Part shown: in pieces, positions 1 to 6,976 of the stretch
Numbering within the stretch: the stretch's first letter is position 1
Layout of the letters: every line of letters starts with the position of its first letter
DNA from: Streptomyces lilacinus
GTDB taxonomy: Bacteria; Actinomycetota; Actinomycetes; Streptomycetales; Streptomycetaceae
Direction of reading: 5' to 3'
Assembly: GCA_000715685.1 (NCBI GenBank)
Contig: KL569425.1
Coordinates: forward strand, 10,187 to 20,255
DNA: 10,069 nucleotides
Translations under genes and position numbers: made by a program
The notes under the pieces: generated by a model
Told to the model about the DNA's origin: nothing
The model's input: the letters and a program-made list of their open reading frames with translations, nothing else
Databases searched by the model: none

Positions 1-711
1 ACCCAGAAGCTGGGCGAAGCGGATCGCATCATCACGTTGCTCACCCGGACGCACGGCCGCGTCCGGGCCGTGGCCCGCGGGGTGCGCCGCACCAAGTCGA
101 AGTTCGGGGCCCGGCTCGAGCCGTTCTCGCACGTCGATGTGCAGTTCTTCGCCCGCGGCGGCGAGCTCGTCGGCCGCAGCCTGCCGCTGTGCACGCAGAG
201 CGAGACCATCGCTCCGTACGGTGGCGCCATCGTCACCGACTACGCCCGCTACACCGCCGGCACCGCCATGCTCGAGACCGCCGAGCGCTTCACCGCCCAC
301 GAGGGCGAGCCCGCCGTGCAGCAGTACCTGCTGCTCGTCGGCGGCCTGCGCACCCTCGCGGCCGGCGAGCACGCCCCGCACCTCGTCCTGGACGCCTTCC
401 TGCTGCGCTCGCTGGCCGTCAACGGCTACGGGCCCAGCTTCGGCGCCTGCGCGAAGTGCGGAATGCCCGGACCGAACCGGTTCTTCTCGGCGGCCGCGGG
501 CGGGGTGGTGTGCGGGGAGTGCCGGGTGCCCGGATGCGTCGTACCCTCCTCGGAGTCGATCGAGCTCCTGGGCGCGCTGCTGACCGGGGACTGGGCGACC
601 GCGGACGCGTGCGAGGCCCGCCACGTCCGCGAGGGCAGCGGCCTCGTGGCGGCCTACCTGCAGTGGCACCTGGAGCGGGGACTTCGCTCGCTCCGGTATG
701 TCGAGCAATAG
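1..711 (+). CDS. recO: DNA repair protein RecO, 5'-truncated by window edge
   Basis: RecO is the recombination mediator of the RecFOR pathway; it loads RecA onto SSB-coated single-stranded DNA and anneals complementary strands. The frame is open from base 1 and encodes 236 residues; from family knowledge only about a dozen N-terminal residues are missing, so any start codon inside this window (such as TTG 37) would be false. The first visible residues (TQKLGEADRIITLLTRTHGR) and the following RAVARGVRRTKSKFGARLEPF stretch are the conserved N-terminal OB-fold region of RecO. A CxxC...CxxC zinc-ribbon motif is seen at fragment residues C150/C153 and C171/C174, as in many bacterial RecO proteins. 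The gene ends 48 nt before uppS on the same strand, so cotranscription is likely. Nothing looks damaged. Confidence 0.95.
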   Translation, partial: TQKLGEADRIITLLTRTHGRVRAVARGVRRTKSKFGARLEPFSHVDVQFFARGGELVGRSLPLCTQSETIAPYGGAIVTDYARYTAGTAMLETAERFTAHEGEPAVQQYLLLVGGLRTLAAGEHAPHLVLDAFLLRSLAVNGYGPSFGACAKCGMPGPNRFFSAAAGGVVCGECRVPGCVVPSSESIELLGALLTGDWATADACEARHVREGSGLVAAYLQWHLERGLRSLRYVEQ

Positions 712-743
712 CCGAGCAACAGGAATCTTGGAAACAGGGATCA

Positions 744-748
744 AGGAG
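744..748 (+). promoter_or_regulatory. Shine-Dalgarno for uppS
   Basis: AGGAG lies 11 nt before ATG 760 and only 2 nt before the in-frame GTG 751. The spacing therefore favours ATG 760 as the uppS start, giving the N-terminus MARRGILG. Confidence 0.65.
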
Positions 749-759
749 AAGTGGCACCC

Positions 760-1587
760 ATGGCACGACGCGGGATTCTGGGCACCCGACGCGCTTACCG
801 CACCCCCGACCCGCACCCGTCGGGCGCCCGCCCCCCGAAGATCCCCGGCGAGCTGGTCCCCGAGCACGTGGCGATCGTCATGGACGGCAACGGCCGCTGG
901 GCCAAGGAGCGCGGCCTGCCCCGCACCGAGGGCCACAAGGTCGGCGCCGAGCGCGTGCTGGACGTCCTCCAGGGCGCCATCGAGATGGGCGTCGGGAGCA
1001 TCTCCCTCTACGCCTTCTCCACCGAGAACTGGCGGCGCTCGCCCGACGAGGTCCGCTTCCTGATGAACTTCAACCGCGACTTCATCCGCAAGACCCGCGA
1101 CCAGCTCGACGAACTCGGCATCCGCGTCCGCTGGGTCGGCCGCATGCCCAAGCTGTGGCGCTCGGTGGCCAAGGAGCTCCAGATCGCCCAGGAGCAGACC
1201 AAGGGCAACGACAAGCTCACGCTGTACTTCTGCATGAACTACGGCGGCCGCGCGGAGATCGCCGACGCGGCACAGGCCCTGGCGGCCGACGTCAAGGCGG
1301 GCAGGCTCGACCCGTCGAAGGTTTCGGAGAAGACCTTCGCCAAGTACCTCTACTACCCGGACATGCCGGACGTGGACCTCTTCCTCCGCCCCTCCGGCGA
1401 GCAGCGCACGTCCAACTACCTGATCTGGCAGAGCGCGTACGCCGAGATGATCTTCCAGGACGTCCTGTGGCCGGACTTCGACCGCCGCGACCTGTGGCGC
1501 GCCTGCCTCGAATACGCCAAGCGCGACCGCCGCTTCGGCGGCGCGATCCCGAACGAGGAGCAGTTCGCGAAGGAAGCCGACAAGTGA
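760..1587 (+). CDS. uppS: isoprenyl transferase (cis-prenyltransferase, UppS family)
   Basis: Cis-prenyltransferase that adds isopentenyl diphosphate units to an allylic diphosphate to make the long-chain polyprenyl diphosphate used as lipid carrier for peptidoglycan and wall polymers; a soluble, membrane-associated homodimer. The 275-residue protein has the full family signature set: [13 protein letters not shown] (catalytic Asp42, with the diphosphate-binding GNGR loop at 43-46), [16 protein letters not shown], and the C-terminal [20 protein letters not shown] block starting at residue 206, whose Arg210, Arg216 and Ser218 bind the IPP diphosphate. Length is normal for actinobacteria, with a basic N-terminal extension of about 30 residues. 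The start was chosen by Shine-Dalgarno spacing. Streptomyces often carries more than one cis-prenyltransferase, so the exact chain length of the product cannot be read from sequence. Confidence 0.95.
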   Translation: MARRGILGTRRAYRTPDPHPSGARPPKIPGELVPEHVAIVMDGNGRWAKERGLPRTEGHKVGAERVLDVLQGAIEMGVGSISLYAFSTENWRRSPDEVRFLMNFNRDFIRKTRDQLDELGIRVRWVGRMPKLWRSVAKELQIAQEQTKGNDKLTLYFCMNYGGRAEIADAAQALAADVKAGRLDPSKVSEKTFAKYLYYPDMPDVDLFLRPSGEQRTSNYLIWQSAYAEMIFQDVLWPDFDRRDLWRACLEYAKRDRRFGGAIPNEEQFAKEADK

Positions 1588-2120
1588 CCGAGGCCGCCAC
1601 CACGGCGGAGTCCTTGTCCTTCGAGTACGAACTGACGGCCGCCGACATCCGCTCCGCGCTGCACGGCCGCAACCGGGCCGTTCGCAACGCGCGGGTCCTC
1701 AGGGTGCTGCTGCCGGTCCTCTACGTGGTGCTCGTGATCGCCGTCATCCTCCCGAACGGCGGGCCGGGCGGAGTGGAGGGCAGGGACTGGATCGTGCTGG
1801 CGGCCGCCGCGTTCATGGTGCTCGTGCTGCTGCTGATGCCGGTCCTGCAGGCCCGCTCCTTCCACAAGACGGTGCGGCTGCAGGGCCGGACGCGTACGAC
1901 GGTGGACGCCGAGGGGCTGTCCGGCACGTCGGCTCAGTCGTCCCAGCGGATGGCCTGGTCGCTCTTCGGCCGCTACGTGGAGCAGGACGACGTCTTCGTC
2001 CTCCTGACCGCCGACGAGGGCGCCGGCTCCCTCGTCGTCCTCCCCAAGCGCGCCCTGCCCGCCCCCGGCGACACCGACCGCCTCCGGGCACTGCTGGACG
2101 CGCGTCTGCCGCGGGCGTAG
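1584..2120 (+). CDS. YcxB-like membrane protein
   Basis: A 178-residue protein of unknown biochemical role. Its GTG start overlaps the uppS TGA in a GTGA arrangement with AAGGAAG at 1570-1576, so it is probably translationally coupled to uppS. A short N-terminal stretch ([14 protein letters not shown]) resembles the opening of YcxB-like proteins. Two hydrophobic segments (roughly residues 40-58 and 70-88) predict a hairpin in the membrane. The C-terminal part, with [10 protein letters not shown], a conserved Trp (MAWSLF) and the VVLPKRAL motif, is the characteristic YcxB C-terminal domain. That family is widespread in Firmicutes and Actinobacteria but uncharacterised. It is the last gene of the recO-uppS unit and is followed by a strong hairpin terminator. 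Association with a lipid-carrier synthase is suggestive, but no function is shown. Confidence 0.8.
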   Translation: MTEAATTAESLSFEYELTAADIRSALHGRNRAVRNARVLRVLLPVLYVVLVIAVILPNGGPGGVEGRDWIVLAAAAFMVLVLLLMPVLQARSFHKTVRLQGRTRTTVDAEGLSGTSAQSSQRMAWSLFGRYVEQDDVFVLLTADEGAGSLVVLPKRALPAPGDTDRLRALLDARLPRA

Positions 2121-2133
2121 CGCCGGAAACGCG

Positions 2134-2169
2134 GACTGCCCCGGGCATCGGATGATGCCCGGGGCAGTC
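2134..2169. terminator. bidirectional hairpin terminator between the uppS unit and zur
   Basis: Perfect inverted repeat: 16-nt arms at 2134-2149 and 2154-2169 around a GGAT loop, with a very GC-rich stem. It sits between two convergent genes (stops at 2120 and 2185) and can serve both. There is no U-tract on either strand, which is usual for Streptomyces terminators. Confidence 0.85.
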
Positions 2170-2184
2170 GCGTATCAGGTCAGG

Positions 2185-2604
2185 TCAGCTCTTCGCCTGT
2201 GCCGCCGCGCAGTCGCCGCAGGTGCCGAAGATTTCGATGGTGTGGGCCACGTCGACGAAGCCGTGGTCCTCGGCGATGGAGTCGGCCCACTTCTCGACGG
2301 CCGGGCCCTCGACCTCCACGGCCTTGCCGCAGAGGCGGCAGACGAGGTGGTGGTGGTGTCCGCTGGAGCAGCGGCGGTAGACGGCTTCGCCGTCGGTGGT
2401 GCGCAGGACGTCGACCTCGCCGGCGTCGGCGAGGGACTGCAGGGTGCGGTAGACGGTGGTCAGGCCGACCGAGGCTCCGCGGTGCTTGAGCATGTCGTGG
2501 AGCTCCTGCGCGCTGCGGAACTCGTCCACCTCGTCGAGCGCGGCCGCGACCGCGGCCCGCTGCTTGGTGGCCCGGCCGCGTACCGGGGGACCGGCGGTCG
2601 CCAC
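2185..2604 (-). CDS. zur: zinc uptake regulator Zur (Fur family)
   Basis: Zinc-responsive dimeric repressor of the Fur family; with zinc bound it blocks zinc-uptake and alternative ribosomal protein genes. The 139-residue product has an N-terminal winged helix (about residues 8-78) with the recognition region VGLTTVYRTLQSLADAGEVD, followed by a dimerisation domain. Zinc ligands visible: Cys79 and the His run 83-86 for the regulatory sites, with Glu104 and His121 as further candidates, and the structural pairs Cys89/Cys92 and Cys129/Cys132. Length and sequence agree closely with S. coelicolor Zur as I recall it, which separates it from FurA, CatR and Nur. GTG 2604 is chosen because GAGGAGG (2610-2616) precedes it and the protein then opens VATAGPPVRGRATKQR; a TTG at 2655 would extend it implausibly. 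It lies 64 nt behind znuB on the same strand, so the repressor is probably encoded in the operon it controls. Confidence 0.95.
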   Translation of the reverse strand: MATAGPPVRGRATKQRAAVAAALDEVDEFRSAQELHDMLKHRGASVGLTTVYRTLQSLADAGEVDVLRTTDGEAVYRRCSSGHHHHLVCRLCGKAVEVEGPAVEKWADSIAEDHGFVDVAHTIEIFGTCGDCAAAQAKS

Positions 2605-2609
2605 AGTTG

Positions 2610-2616
2610 CCTCCTC
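2610..2616 (-). promoter_or_regulatory. Shine-Dalgarno for zur
   Basis: GAGGAGG on the minus strand, 5 nt before GTG 2604. It is a near-perfect anti-SD match and fixes the zur start at the GTG rather than at the upstream in-frame TTG 2655. Confidence 0.7.
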
Positions 2617-2642
2617 ATGCTTGCCTGAACACCCGTCGCACG

Positions 2643-2667
2643 TGTGCCAGGCCAATTGTGCCAGGCC
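2643..2667. repeat. 11-bp direct repeat in the znuB-zur gap
   Basis: TGTGCCAGGCC occurs at 2643-2653 and again at 2657-2667, a 14-bp period, filling the space directly after the znuB stop and before the zur ribosome binding site. It contains no match to the Zur box. It could be an operator or part of a secondary zur promoter, or chance; function unknown. Confidence 0.6.
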
Positions 2668-2668
2668 C

Positions 2669-3559
2669 TCAGACCCGCACGTCGTCGGTGGCGGAGTCGG
2701 CGGCGGGCTCGGCGAGGGTGCAGCGCTCGGCCTCGGCGTGCCGGGCGGCGCGTTTGCGGGCCAGGGGCGTGGCCAGGGCGGTCAGCAGGAGGAAGACGCC
2801 GATGGCCAGCAGGACGATCGTCGCACCGGACGGGACGTCCACGTAGTACGAGGTGACGGTGCCCGAAAGAGTCACCAGCACGCCGATCGAGACCGCCATG
2901 GCGAAGGTCTGCGCGAAGCTGCGGGCGATCTGCTGGGAGGCGGCGACGGGGATCACCATCAGGGCGCTGACCAGGAGCAGGCCGACCACGCGCATGGCGA
3001 CGGTGACGGTCAGCGCGGCGGTGATCGCGACCAGGAGGTTCAGCAGGCGCACCGGCAGGCCGGTGACGCGGGCGAACTCCTCGTCCTGGCAGATCGCGAA
3101 GAGCTGGCGGCGCAGCCCGACCGTGGTGAGGACGACGAAGCCGGCCAGGACGCAGATGGCGACGATGTCCTGCTGCGAGACGGTGGCGATGGAGCCGAAG
3201 AGGTAGGTGGTGAGGTTGGCGTTGGAGCCGCCGGGGGCGAGGCTCATCAGCATCACGCCGCCGGCCATGCCGCCGTAGAAGAGCATGGCGAGCGCGATGT
3301 CGCCGCGCGCCTTGCCGGAGGAGCGGATCAGCTCCATGGCGACCGCGCCGAGGACGCAGACGATCGTGGCGATCCACACCGGGCTGGTGTTGAGCAGGAA
3401 GCCCAGGCCGACGCCGGTGAGGGCGACGTGGCCGATGCCGTCGCCCATCAGCGCCTGGCGGCGCTGGACGAGGTAGACGCCGATCGCGGGGGCGGTGACG
3501 CCGACGAGGAAGGCGGCGAGCAGCGCTCGCTGCATGAAGGCGAGTTCGAGGATGTCCAT
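2669..3559 (-). CDS. znuB: zinc ABC transporter permease ZnuB
   Basis: Integral membrane permease of a cluster-9 (ABC-3 family) metal importer; two copies would form the channel through which zinc passed on by ZnuA crosses the membrane. The 296-residue protein opens MDILELAFMQRALLAAFLVG, followed by the conserved QALMGDGIGHVALTGVG block that contacts the ATPase, and then a run of hydrophobic segments, about eight or nine in total. A second conserved area, ARVTGLPVRLLN...MRVVGLLLVSALMVIPVAAS, is typical of the family. The tail after residue 270 is hydrophilic. Its ATG shares one base with the znuC stop codon (TGATG), so the two are translationally coupled. Zinc rather than manganese specificity is inferred from the adjacent zur and the His-rich ZnuA. 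Confidence 0.93.
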   Translation of the reverse strand: MDILELAFMQRALLAAFLVGVTAPAIGVYLVQRRQALMGDGIGHVALTGVGLGFLLNTSPVWIATIVCVLGAVAMELIRSSGKARGDIALAMLFYGGMAGGVMLMSLAPGGSNANLTTYLFGSIATVSQQDIVAICVLAGFVVLTTVGLRRQLFAICQDEEFARVTGLPVRLLNLLVAITAALTVTVAMRVVGLLLVSALMVIPVAASQQIARSFAQTFAMAVSIGVLVTLSGTVTSYYVDVPSGATIVLLAIGVFLLLTALATPLARKRAARHAEAERCTLAEPAADSATDDVRV

Positions 3560-4326
3560 CAGGTCAGCAGCCCTGTCCGGATCGGTTCCGCGGCCGGGTC
3601 GGCGTGCGGGTGTACGTGGTCGTGGCCGGGCAGCGCGTGCTGGCCCACGGCCTCGGGCGGGGGGCCGTCGTGGACGACGCAGCCGTCGCGGAGCACGACG
3701 GCGCGGTCGATGAGCGGCTCCAGGGGGCCGAGCTCGTGCAGCACCAGCAGCACGGTGGCGCCGCGGGCGACCTGCTCGCGCAGGGCGCTCGCCAGCACCT
3801 CCTGGCTGGCGAGGTCGACGCCGGCCATCGGCTCGTCCATGATCAGCAGTTCGGGTTCGCCGGCCAGCGCGCGGGCGATGAGCACCCGCTGGTGCTGGCC
3901 GCCGGAGAGGGCGTTCACCGAGTCCTTGAGCCGGTCGGCCATGCCGACCAGTTCCAGGGCCCGCACCACGGCGTCCCGGTCGGCCCTGCGGGTCGGCCCC
4001 AGCTTCGTACGGGCCAGCCGGCCGGCGGCGACGACCTCGCGCACGGTGGCGGGGACCCCGCTGGCGGCGGTGGTGCGCTGCGGCACGTACCCGACGCGGG
4101 ACCACTCGCGGAAGCGGCGGCGCGGGGTGCCGAACAGCTCCAGCTCGCCGCCGGTGAGCGGGACCTGGCCCACGACGGCCCGGACGGCCGTGGACTTGCC
4201 GGATCCGTTGGCGCCCAGCAGGGCGACGACCTCGCCGCGGCGCACGGTCAGGTCGACGCCGCGCAGCACGGGGCGCGAGCCCAGCGAGGCGGTGGCCCCG
4301 CTCAGGGATATGACGGGCTGCTCCAT
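3559..4326 (-). CDS. znuC: zinc ABC transporter ATP-binding protein ZnuC
   Basis: Cytoplasmic ATPase that powers the ZnuB channel. From ATG 4326 the protein has 255 residues: Walker A GANGSGKST (38-46), Q-loop Gln83 (GYVPQR), signature LSGGQHQRV (140-148), Walker B LLIMDEP (160-166) and switch His197. Length fits the cluster-9 family. The C-terminus ends in a His-rich segment (HALPGHDHVHPHADP), which may bind zinc. ATG 4326 is preceded by GAGGAG at a 6-nt distance and the protein then opens MEQPVISLSG. A second in-frame start, GTG 4395, overlaps the znuA stop as GTGA and would add 23 residues containing THESHKSHED; its ribosome binding site is weak, so it is the less likely choice. The gene is coupled to znuB by a one-base overlap. 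Confidence 0.94.
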   Translation of the reverse strand: MEQPVISLSGATASLGSRPVLRGVDLTVRRGEVVALLGANGSGKSTAVRAVVGQVPLTGGELELFGTPRRRFREWSRVGYVPQRTTAASGVPATVREVVAAGRLARTKLGPTRRADRDAVVRALELVGMADRLKDSVNALSGGQHQRVLIARALAGEPELLIMDEPMAGVDLASQEVLASALREQVARGATVLLVLHELGPLEPLIDRAVVLRDGCVVHDGPPPEAVGQHALPGHDHVHPHADPAAEPIRTGLLT

Positions 4327-4332
4327 GGCTGT

Positions 4333-4338
4333 CTCCTC
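4333..4338 (-). promoter_or_regulatory. Shine-Dalgarno for znuC
   Basis: GAGGAG on the minus strand, 6 nt before ATG 4326. It supports this ATG over the in-frame GTG at 4395 that overlaps the znuA stop codon. Confidence 0.65.
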
Positions 4339-4344
4339 GGGATC

Positions 4345-4371
4345 CTCGTGAGACTTGTGAGACTCGTGAGT
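4345..4371 (-). repeat. three tandem 9-bp repeats in the znuA-znuC gap
   Basis: On the minus strand the units are ACTCACGAG, TCTCACAAG and TCTCACGAG (4371-4363, 4362-4354, 4353-4345). Nine bases is three codons, and in the znuC frame they read THE-SHK-SHE. The frame is open from GTG 4395 to the znuC ATG, so the repeat could be translated as a His-rich N-terminal extension, or may be an untranslated spacer. Confidence 0.8.
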
Positions 4372-4391
4372 GGTCAGGTGGCGCGTGCGGC

Positions 4392-5414
4392 TCACTTGGT
4401 GCCGAGCGCCTTCTGGAGGGCGGTGAGGTTGGACTCCATGACCTCGAAGTAGTCGTCGCCCTTGGAGTCGCCCGTGATGCCCTCGAGCGGGTCGAGCACG
4501 TCCGTCTTCAGCCGCAGGTCCCTCGCCAGCGTCTTCGCCGTGTTCGGGCTGGCGAGCGTCTCGAAGAAGACGGTGCTGACGTGGTGCTCCTCGGCGAGCT
4601 TGTGCAGGGCCTTCATCCGGGCGGCGCTGGGCTCGGACTCGGGGTCGAGCCCGCTGATGGACTCCTCGGTCAGGCCGTAGCGCTCGGCGAGGTAGCCGAA
4701 GGCGGCGTGGGTCGTGATGAAGGTGTCCGAGGCACGGTTCCGCAGGCCGTCCGTGAACTCATTGTTCAGCGCCTCGAGCCGCTTCGCCAGCGCGTCGGCG
4801 TTCTTGGCGAAGTCGGCCTTGTGGTCGGGGTCGGCCTCGCCGAGGGCCCGGGCGACGCCCTTGGCGACCTCGGCGTACTTCACCGGGTCCAGCCAGACGT
4901 GGGGGTCGGCGCCGCCCTCCTCGCCGTGGTCGTGGCCCTCGTGGCCCTCGTGGGCCTCGTGACCTTCGTGCTCCTCGTGGGCCCCGTGCTCGTGGCCGTC
5001 GACCTCGTCGCCGTGCTTCTCGAGGGCGGTGAGGGAGGCCGCGTCGGCCACGTGCCGGTTTCCGGACTGCTTGACGGCGGCGTCCACGGCGGGCTGGAGG
5101 CCCTTGAGGTAGATGATCGCGCCGGCGTCGGCGAGGGTGCCGATCTGCCGGGGGGTGAGCTCGAGGTCGTGCGGTTCGACGCCCGGCTTGGTCAGGCCGG
5201 TGACGCTGACGTGGTCGCCGCCGATCTCCTTCGCCAGGAACTCCATCGGGTAGAACGACGCCACGACCTGCAGTTTTCCGTCCTTCGTCCGGCCGGAGCC
5301 ACCGGCGACGGAACAGGCGGAGAGGGCGACCAGGCCGAGCACCGCGGCGAGGGAGACGGTGGCGGTGCGTATTCGGCGACGGTGCGAAGCCGGTCGTATC
5401 GGGCGTACGTTCAT
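4392..5414 (-). CDS. znuA: zinc-binding lipoprotein ZnuA, ABC transporter substrate-binding protein
   Basis: Extracytoplasmic lipoprotein that captures zinc and delivers it to ZnuBC. From ATG 5414 the protein has 340 residues: a basic n-region, hydrophobic segment at 18-31 and lipobox LSAC with Cys34 for lipidation. The mature protein has the two-lobed cluster-9 fold signature: SFYPMEFLAKEIGGD, EPHDLELTP (His82), a His-rich charged loop (about 139-164, mostly HE-x repeats), DPHVWLDP (His172), and TTHAAFGYLAERYGL (His236). The three His residues at these positions are the usual zinc ligands, and the long His/Glu loop is the mark of zinc-specific rather than manganese-specific members. No Shine-Dalgarno precedes ATG 5414, but the promoter suggests transcription starting at or next to it, so a leaderless message is inferred; ATG 5423 is an alternative start. 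First gene of znuACB-zur. Confidence 0.94.
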   Translation of the reverse strand: MNVRPIRPASHRRRIRTATVSLAAVLGLVALSACSVAGGSGRTKDGKLQVVASFYPMEFLAKEIGGDHVSVTGLTKPGVEPHDLELTPRQIGTLADAGAIIYLKGLQPAVDAAVKQSGNRHVADAASLTALEKHGDEVDGHEHGAHEEHEGHEAHEGHEGHDHGEEGGADPHVWLDPVKYAEVAKGVARALGEADPDHKADFAKNADALAKRLEALNNEFTDGLRNRASDTFITTHAAFGYLAERYGLTEESISGLDPESEPSAARMKALHKLAEEHHVSTVFFETLASPNTAKTLARDLRLKTDVLDPLEGITGDSKGDDYFEVMESNLTALQKALGTK

Positions 5415-5428
5415 GACACTCATTTTCA
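5414..5428 (-). promoter_or_regulatory. Zur box 1, over the znuA -10 and start codon
   Basis: TGAAAATGAGTGTCA on the minus strand matches the Streptomyces Zur-box consensus as I recall it (TGAAAATGATTTTCA) at 13 of 15 positions. It covers the proposed -10 element and ends on the A of the znuA ATG, so bound Zur would block both polymerase binding and initiation. Confidence 0.75.
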
Positions 5429-5451
5429 ACAAAGTTGGAAACGATTGTCAA
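5422..5451 (-). promoter_or_regulatory. znuACB-zur promoter
   Basis: On the minus strand a perfect TTGACA -35 (5451-5446) is followed after 18 nt by GAAAAT (5427-5422, 4 of 6 to TATAAT). The predicted transcription start falls at about 5414-5416, at or next to the znuA ATG, implying a leaderless or nearly leaderless transcript. Both Zur boxes overlap the promoter. Confidence 0.65.
5436..5450. promoter_or_regulatory. Zur box 2, over the znuA -35
   Basis: TGGAAACGATTGTCA (plus strand) is an imperfect palindrome matching the recalled Zur-box consensus at 12 of 15 positions. Its centre is 22 bp from that of box 1, about two helical turns, so two Zur dimers could bind the same DNA face. It overlaps the TTGACA -35 element of znuA. 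Confidence 0.6.
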
Positions 5452-5497
5452 GTGCGGCCCGGATCGGGGATCGGGTCAAGCCAAGGCCAGAGCCGAT

Positions 5498-5528
5498 TTG
5501 ATGAGAGGGGGTACGGCGCCGGTAACCT
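5498..5528 (+). promoter_or_regulatory. possible glyS promoter
   Basis: TTGATG (5498-5503) and TAACCT (5523-5528, fitting TAnnnT) are separated by 19 nt, ahead of the glyS GTG at 5568. The spacing is long, so this is only a candidate. The 5415-5567 gap shows no obvious T-box or other riboswitch. Confidence 0.3.
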
Positions 5529-5567
5529 GAATCATTCGCTGTTCGTCGTCGCAATGAAGAGAGCACC

Positions 5568-6950
5568 GTGGCCGCCGACAAGATCGACACAATCGTCAGC
5601 CTGAGCAAGCGTCGTGGCTTTGTCTACCCGTGCAGTGAGATCTACGGCGGCCAGCGCGCCGCCTGGGATTACGGGCCGCTGGGCGTCGAGCTCAAGGAGA
5701 ACATCAAGCGCCAGTGGTGGCGCTACATGGTCACCTCGCGCGAGGACGTCGTCGGCATCGACTCGTCGGTGATCCTGGCCTCCGAGGTCTGGGTCGCCTC
5801 CGGCCACGTCGCGACCTTCAGCGACCCGCTGACCGAGTGCACCTCCTGCCACAAGCGCTACCGTGCCGACCACCTGGAAGAGGCCTACGAGGCCAAGCAC
5901 GGCAAGCTCCCCGAGAACGGCCTGGCCGACATCAACTGCCCGAACTGCGGCAACAAGGGTCAGTTCACCGAGCCCAAGCAGTTCTCCGGCCTGCTCTCCA
6001 CCCACCTCGGCCCCACCCAGGACTCCGGCTCGGTCGCCTACCTGCGCCCCGAGACCGCCCAGGGCATCTTCACCAACTTCGCCCAGGTCCAGCAGACCTC
6101 CCGGAAGAAGCCCCCGTTCGGCATCGCCCAGATGGGCAAGTCCTTCCGCAACGAGATCACGCCGGGCAACTTCATCTTCCGCACGCGCGAGTTCGAGCAG
6201 ATGGAGATGGAGTTCTTCGTCAAGCCGGGCGAGGACGAGCAGTGGCAGGAGTACTGGATGCAGCAGCGCTGGAACTGGTACACCGGTCTCGGCCTGCGCG
6301 AGGAGAACATGCGGTGGTACGAGCACCCGCAGGAGAAGCTCTCCCACTACTCCAAGCGCACCGCTGACATCGAGTACCGCTTCCAGTTCGGCGGCAGCGA
6401 GTGGGGCGAGCTCGAGGGCGTCGCGAACCGCACCGACTACGACCTCGGCGCCCACGCCAAGGCGTCCGGCCAGGACCTGTCGTTCTTCGACCAGGAGGCC
6501 GGCGAGCGCTGGACCCCCTACGTCATCGAGCCGGCCGCCGGTGTCGGCCGCACGATGCTCGCCTTCCTGCTCGACGCGTACGTCGAGGACGAGGCCCCCA
6601 ACGCCAAGGGCAAGCTGGAGAAGCGCACCGTGCTGCGCCTCGACCCGCGCCTGTCCCCGGTCAAGGTCGCGGTCCTGCCGCTGTCCCGCAACCCGGAGCT
6701 CTCCCCGAAGGCCAAGGGCCTCGCGGCGGACCTGCGCAAGCACTGGAACATCGAGTTCGACGACGCCGGCGCCATCGGCCGCCGCTACCGTCGCCAGGAC
6801 GAGATCGGCACGCCGTTCTGCGTCACGGTCGACTTCGACACGCTCGAGGACAACGCGGTGACGGTGCGCGAGCGCGACACGATGAAGCAGGAGCGGGTCT
6901 CGCTCGACCAGATCGAGGGCTACCTCGCCGCGCGGCTGATCGGCTGCTAG
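5568..6950 (+). CDS. glyS: glycyl-tRNA synthetase, single-chain (dimeric alpha2) type
   Basis: Charges tRNA-Gly with glycine; essential cytoplasmic class II enzyme. The 460-residue length and domain order show the eukaryote/archaea-like homodimeric form rather than the bacterial alpha2-beta2 form. Visible: opening [20 protein letters not shown], the motif 1 region ([17 protein letters not shown]), a zinc-ribbon insertion with Cys91/Cys94 and Cys124/Cys127, RPETAQGIF (160-168), motif 2 from GKSFRNEI (190) to [14 protein letters not shown], motif 3 with [10 protein letters not shown] (321-330), and a C-terminal anticodon-binding domain from about 363. GTG 5568 gives the [12 protein letters not shown] start typical of Streptomyces; the ribosome binding site is weak (AGAGAG). 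It is divergent from znuA across 153 bp carrying Zur boxes, so an influence of Zur on it is possible but unproven. Confidence 0.97.
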   Translation: MAADKIDTIVSLSKRRGFVYPCSEIYGGQRAAWDYGPLGVELKENIKRQWWRYMVTSREDVVGIDSSVILASEVWVASGHVATFSDPLTECTSCHKRYRADHLEEAYEAKHGKLPENGLADINCPNCGNKGQFTEPKQFSGLLSTHLGPTQDSGSVAYLRPETAQGIFTNFAQVQQTSRKKPPFGIAQMGKSFRNEITPGNFIFRTREFEQMEMEFFVKPGEDEQWQEYWMQQRWNWYTGLGLREENMRWYEHPQEKLSHYSKRTADIEYRFQFGGSEWGELEGVANRTDYDLGAHAKASGQDLSFFDQEAGERWTPYVIEPAAGVGRTMLAFLLDAYVEDEAPNAKGKLEKRTVLRLDPRLSPVKVAVLPLSRNPELSPKAKGLAADLRKHWNIEFDDAGAIGRRYRRQDEIGTPFCVTVDFDTLEDNAVTVRERDTMKQERVSLDQIEGYLAARLIGC

Positions 6951-6976
6951 TTCGGCTGGCTGCTGCCCCGCCTTTT

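Noticed and set aside
189..1583. Long plus-strand frame (from 189) that overlaps recO and uppS and joins the YcxB-like gene
   Set aside because: Its upstream part is Arg/Pro/Ala-rich out-of-frame translation of high-GC recO and uppS; only the part from GTG 1584 looks like a real protein.
2456..4452. Long plus-strand frames opposite zur, znuB and znuC
   Set aside because: Low-complexity Gly/Asp/Ala/Arg composition without recognisable domains, and antisense to clear metal-transport genes; typical of GC-rich shadow frames.
5415..5567. A T-box riboswitch ahead of glyS
   Set aside because: The gap is only 153 nt, part of which is the znuA promoter, and I see no T-box core sequence or terminator/antiterminator pair.
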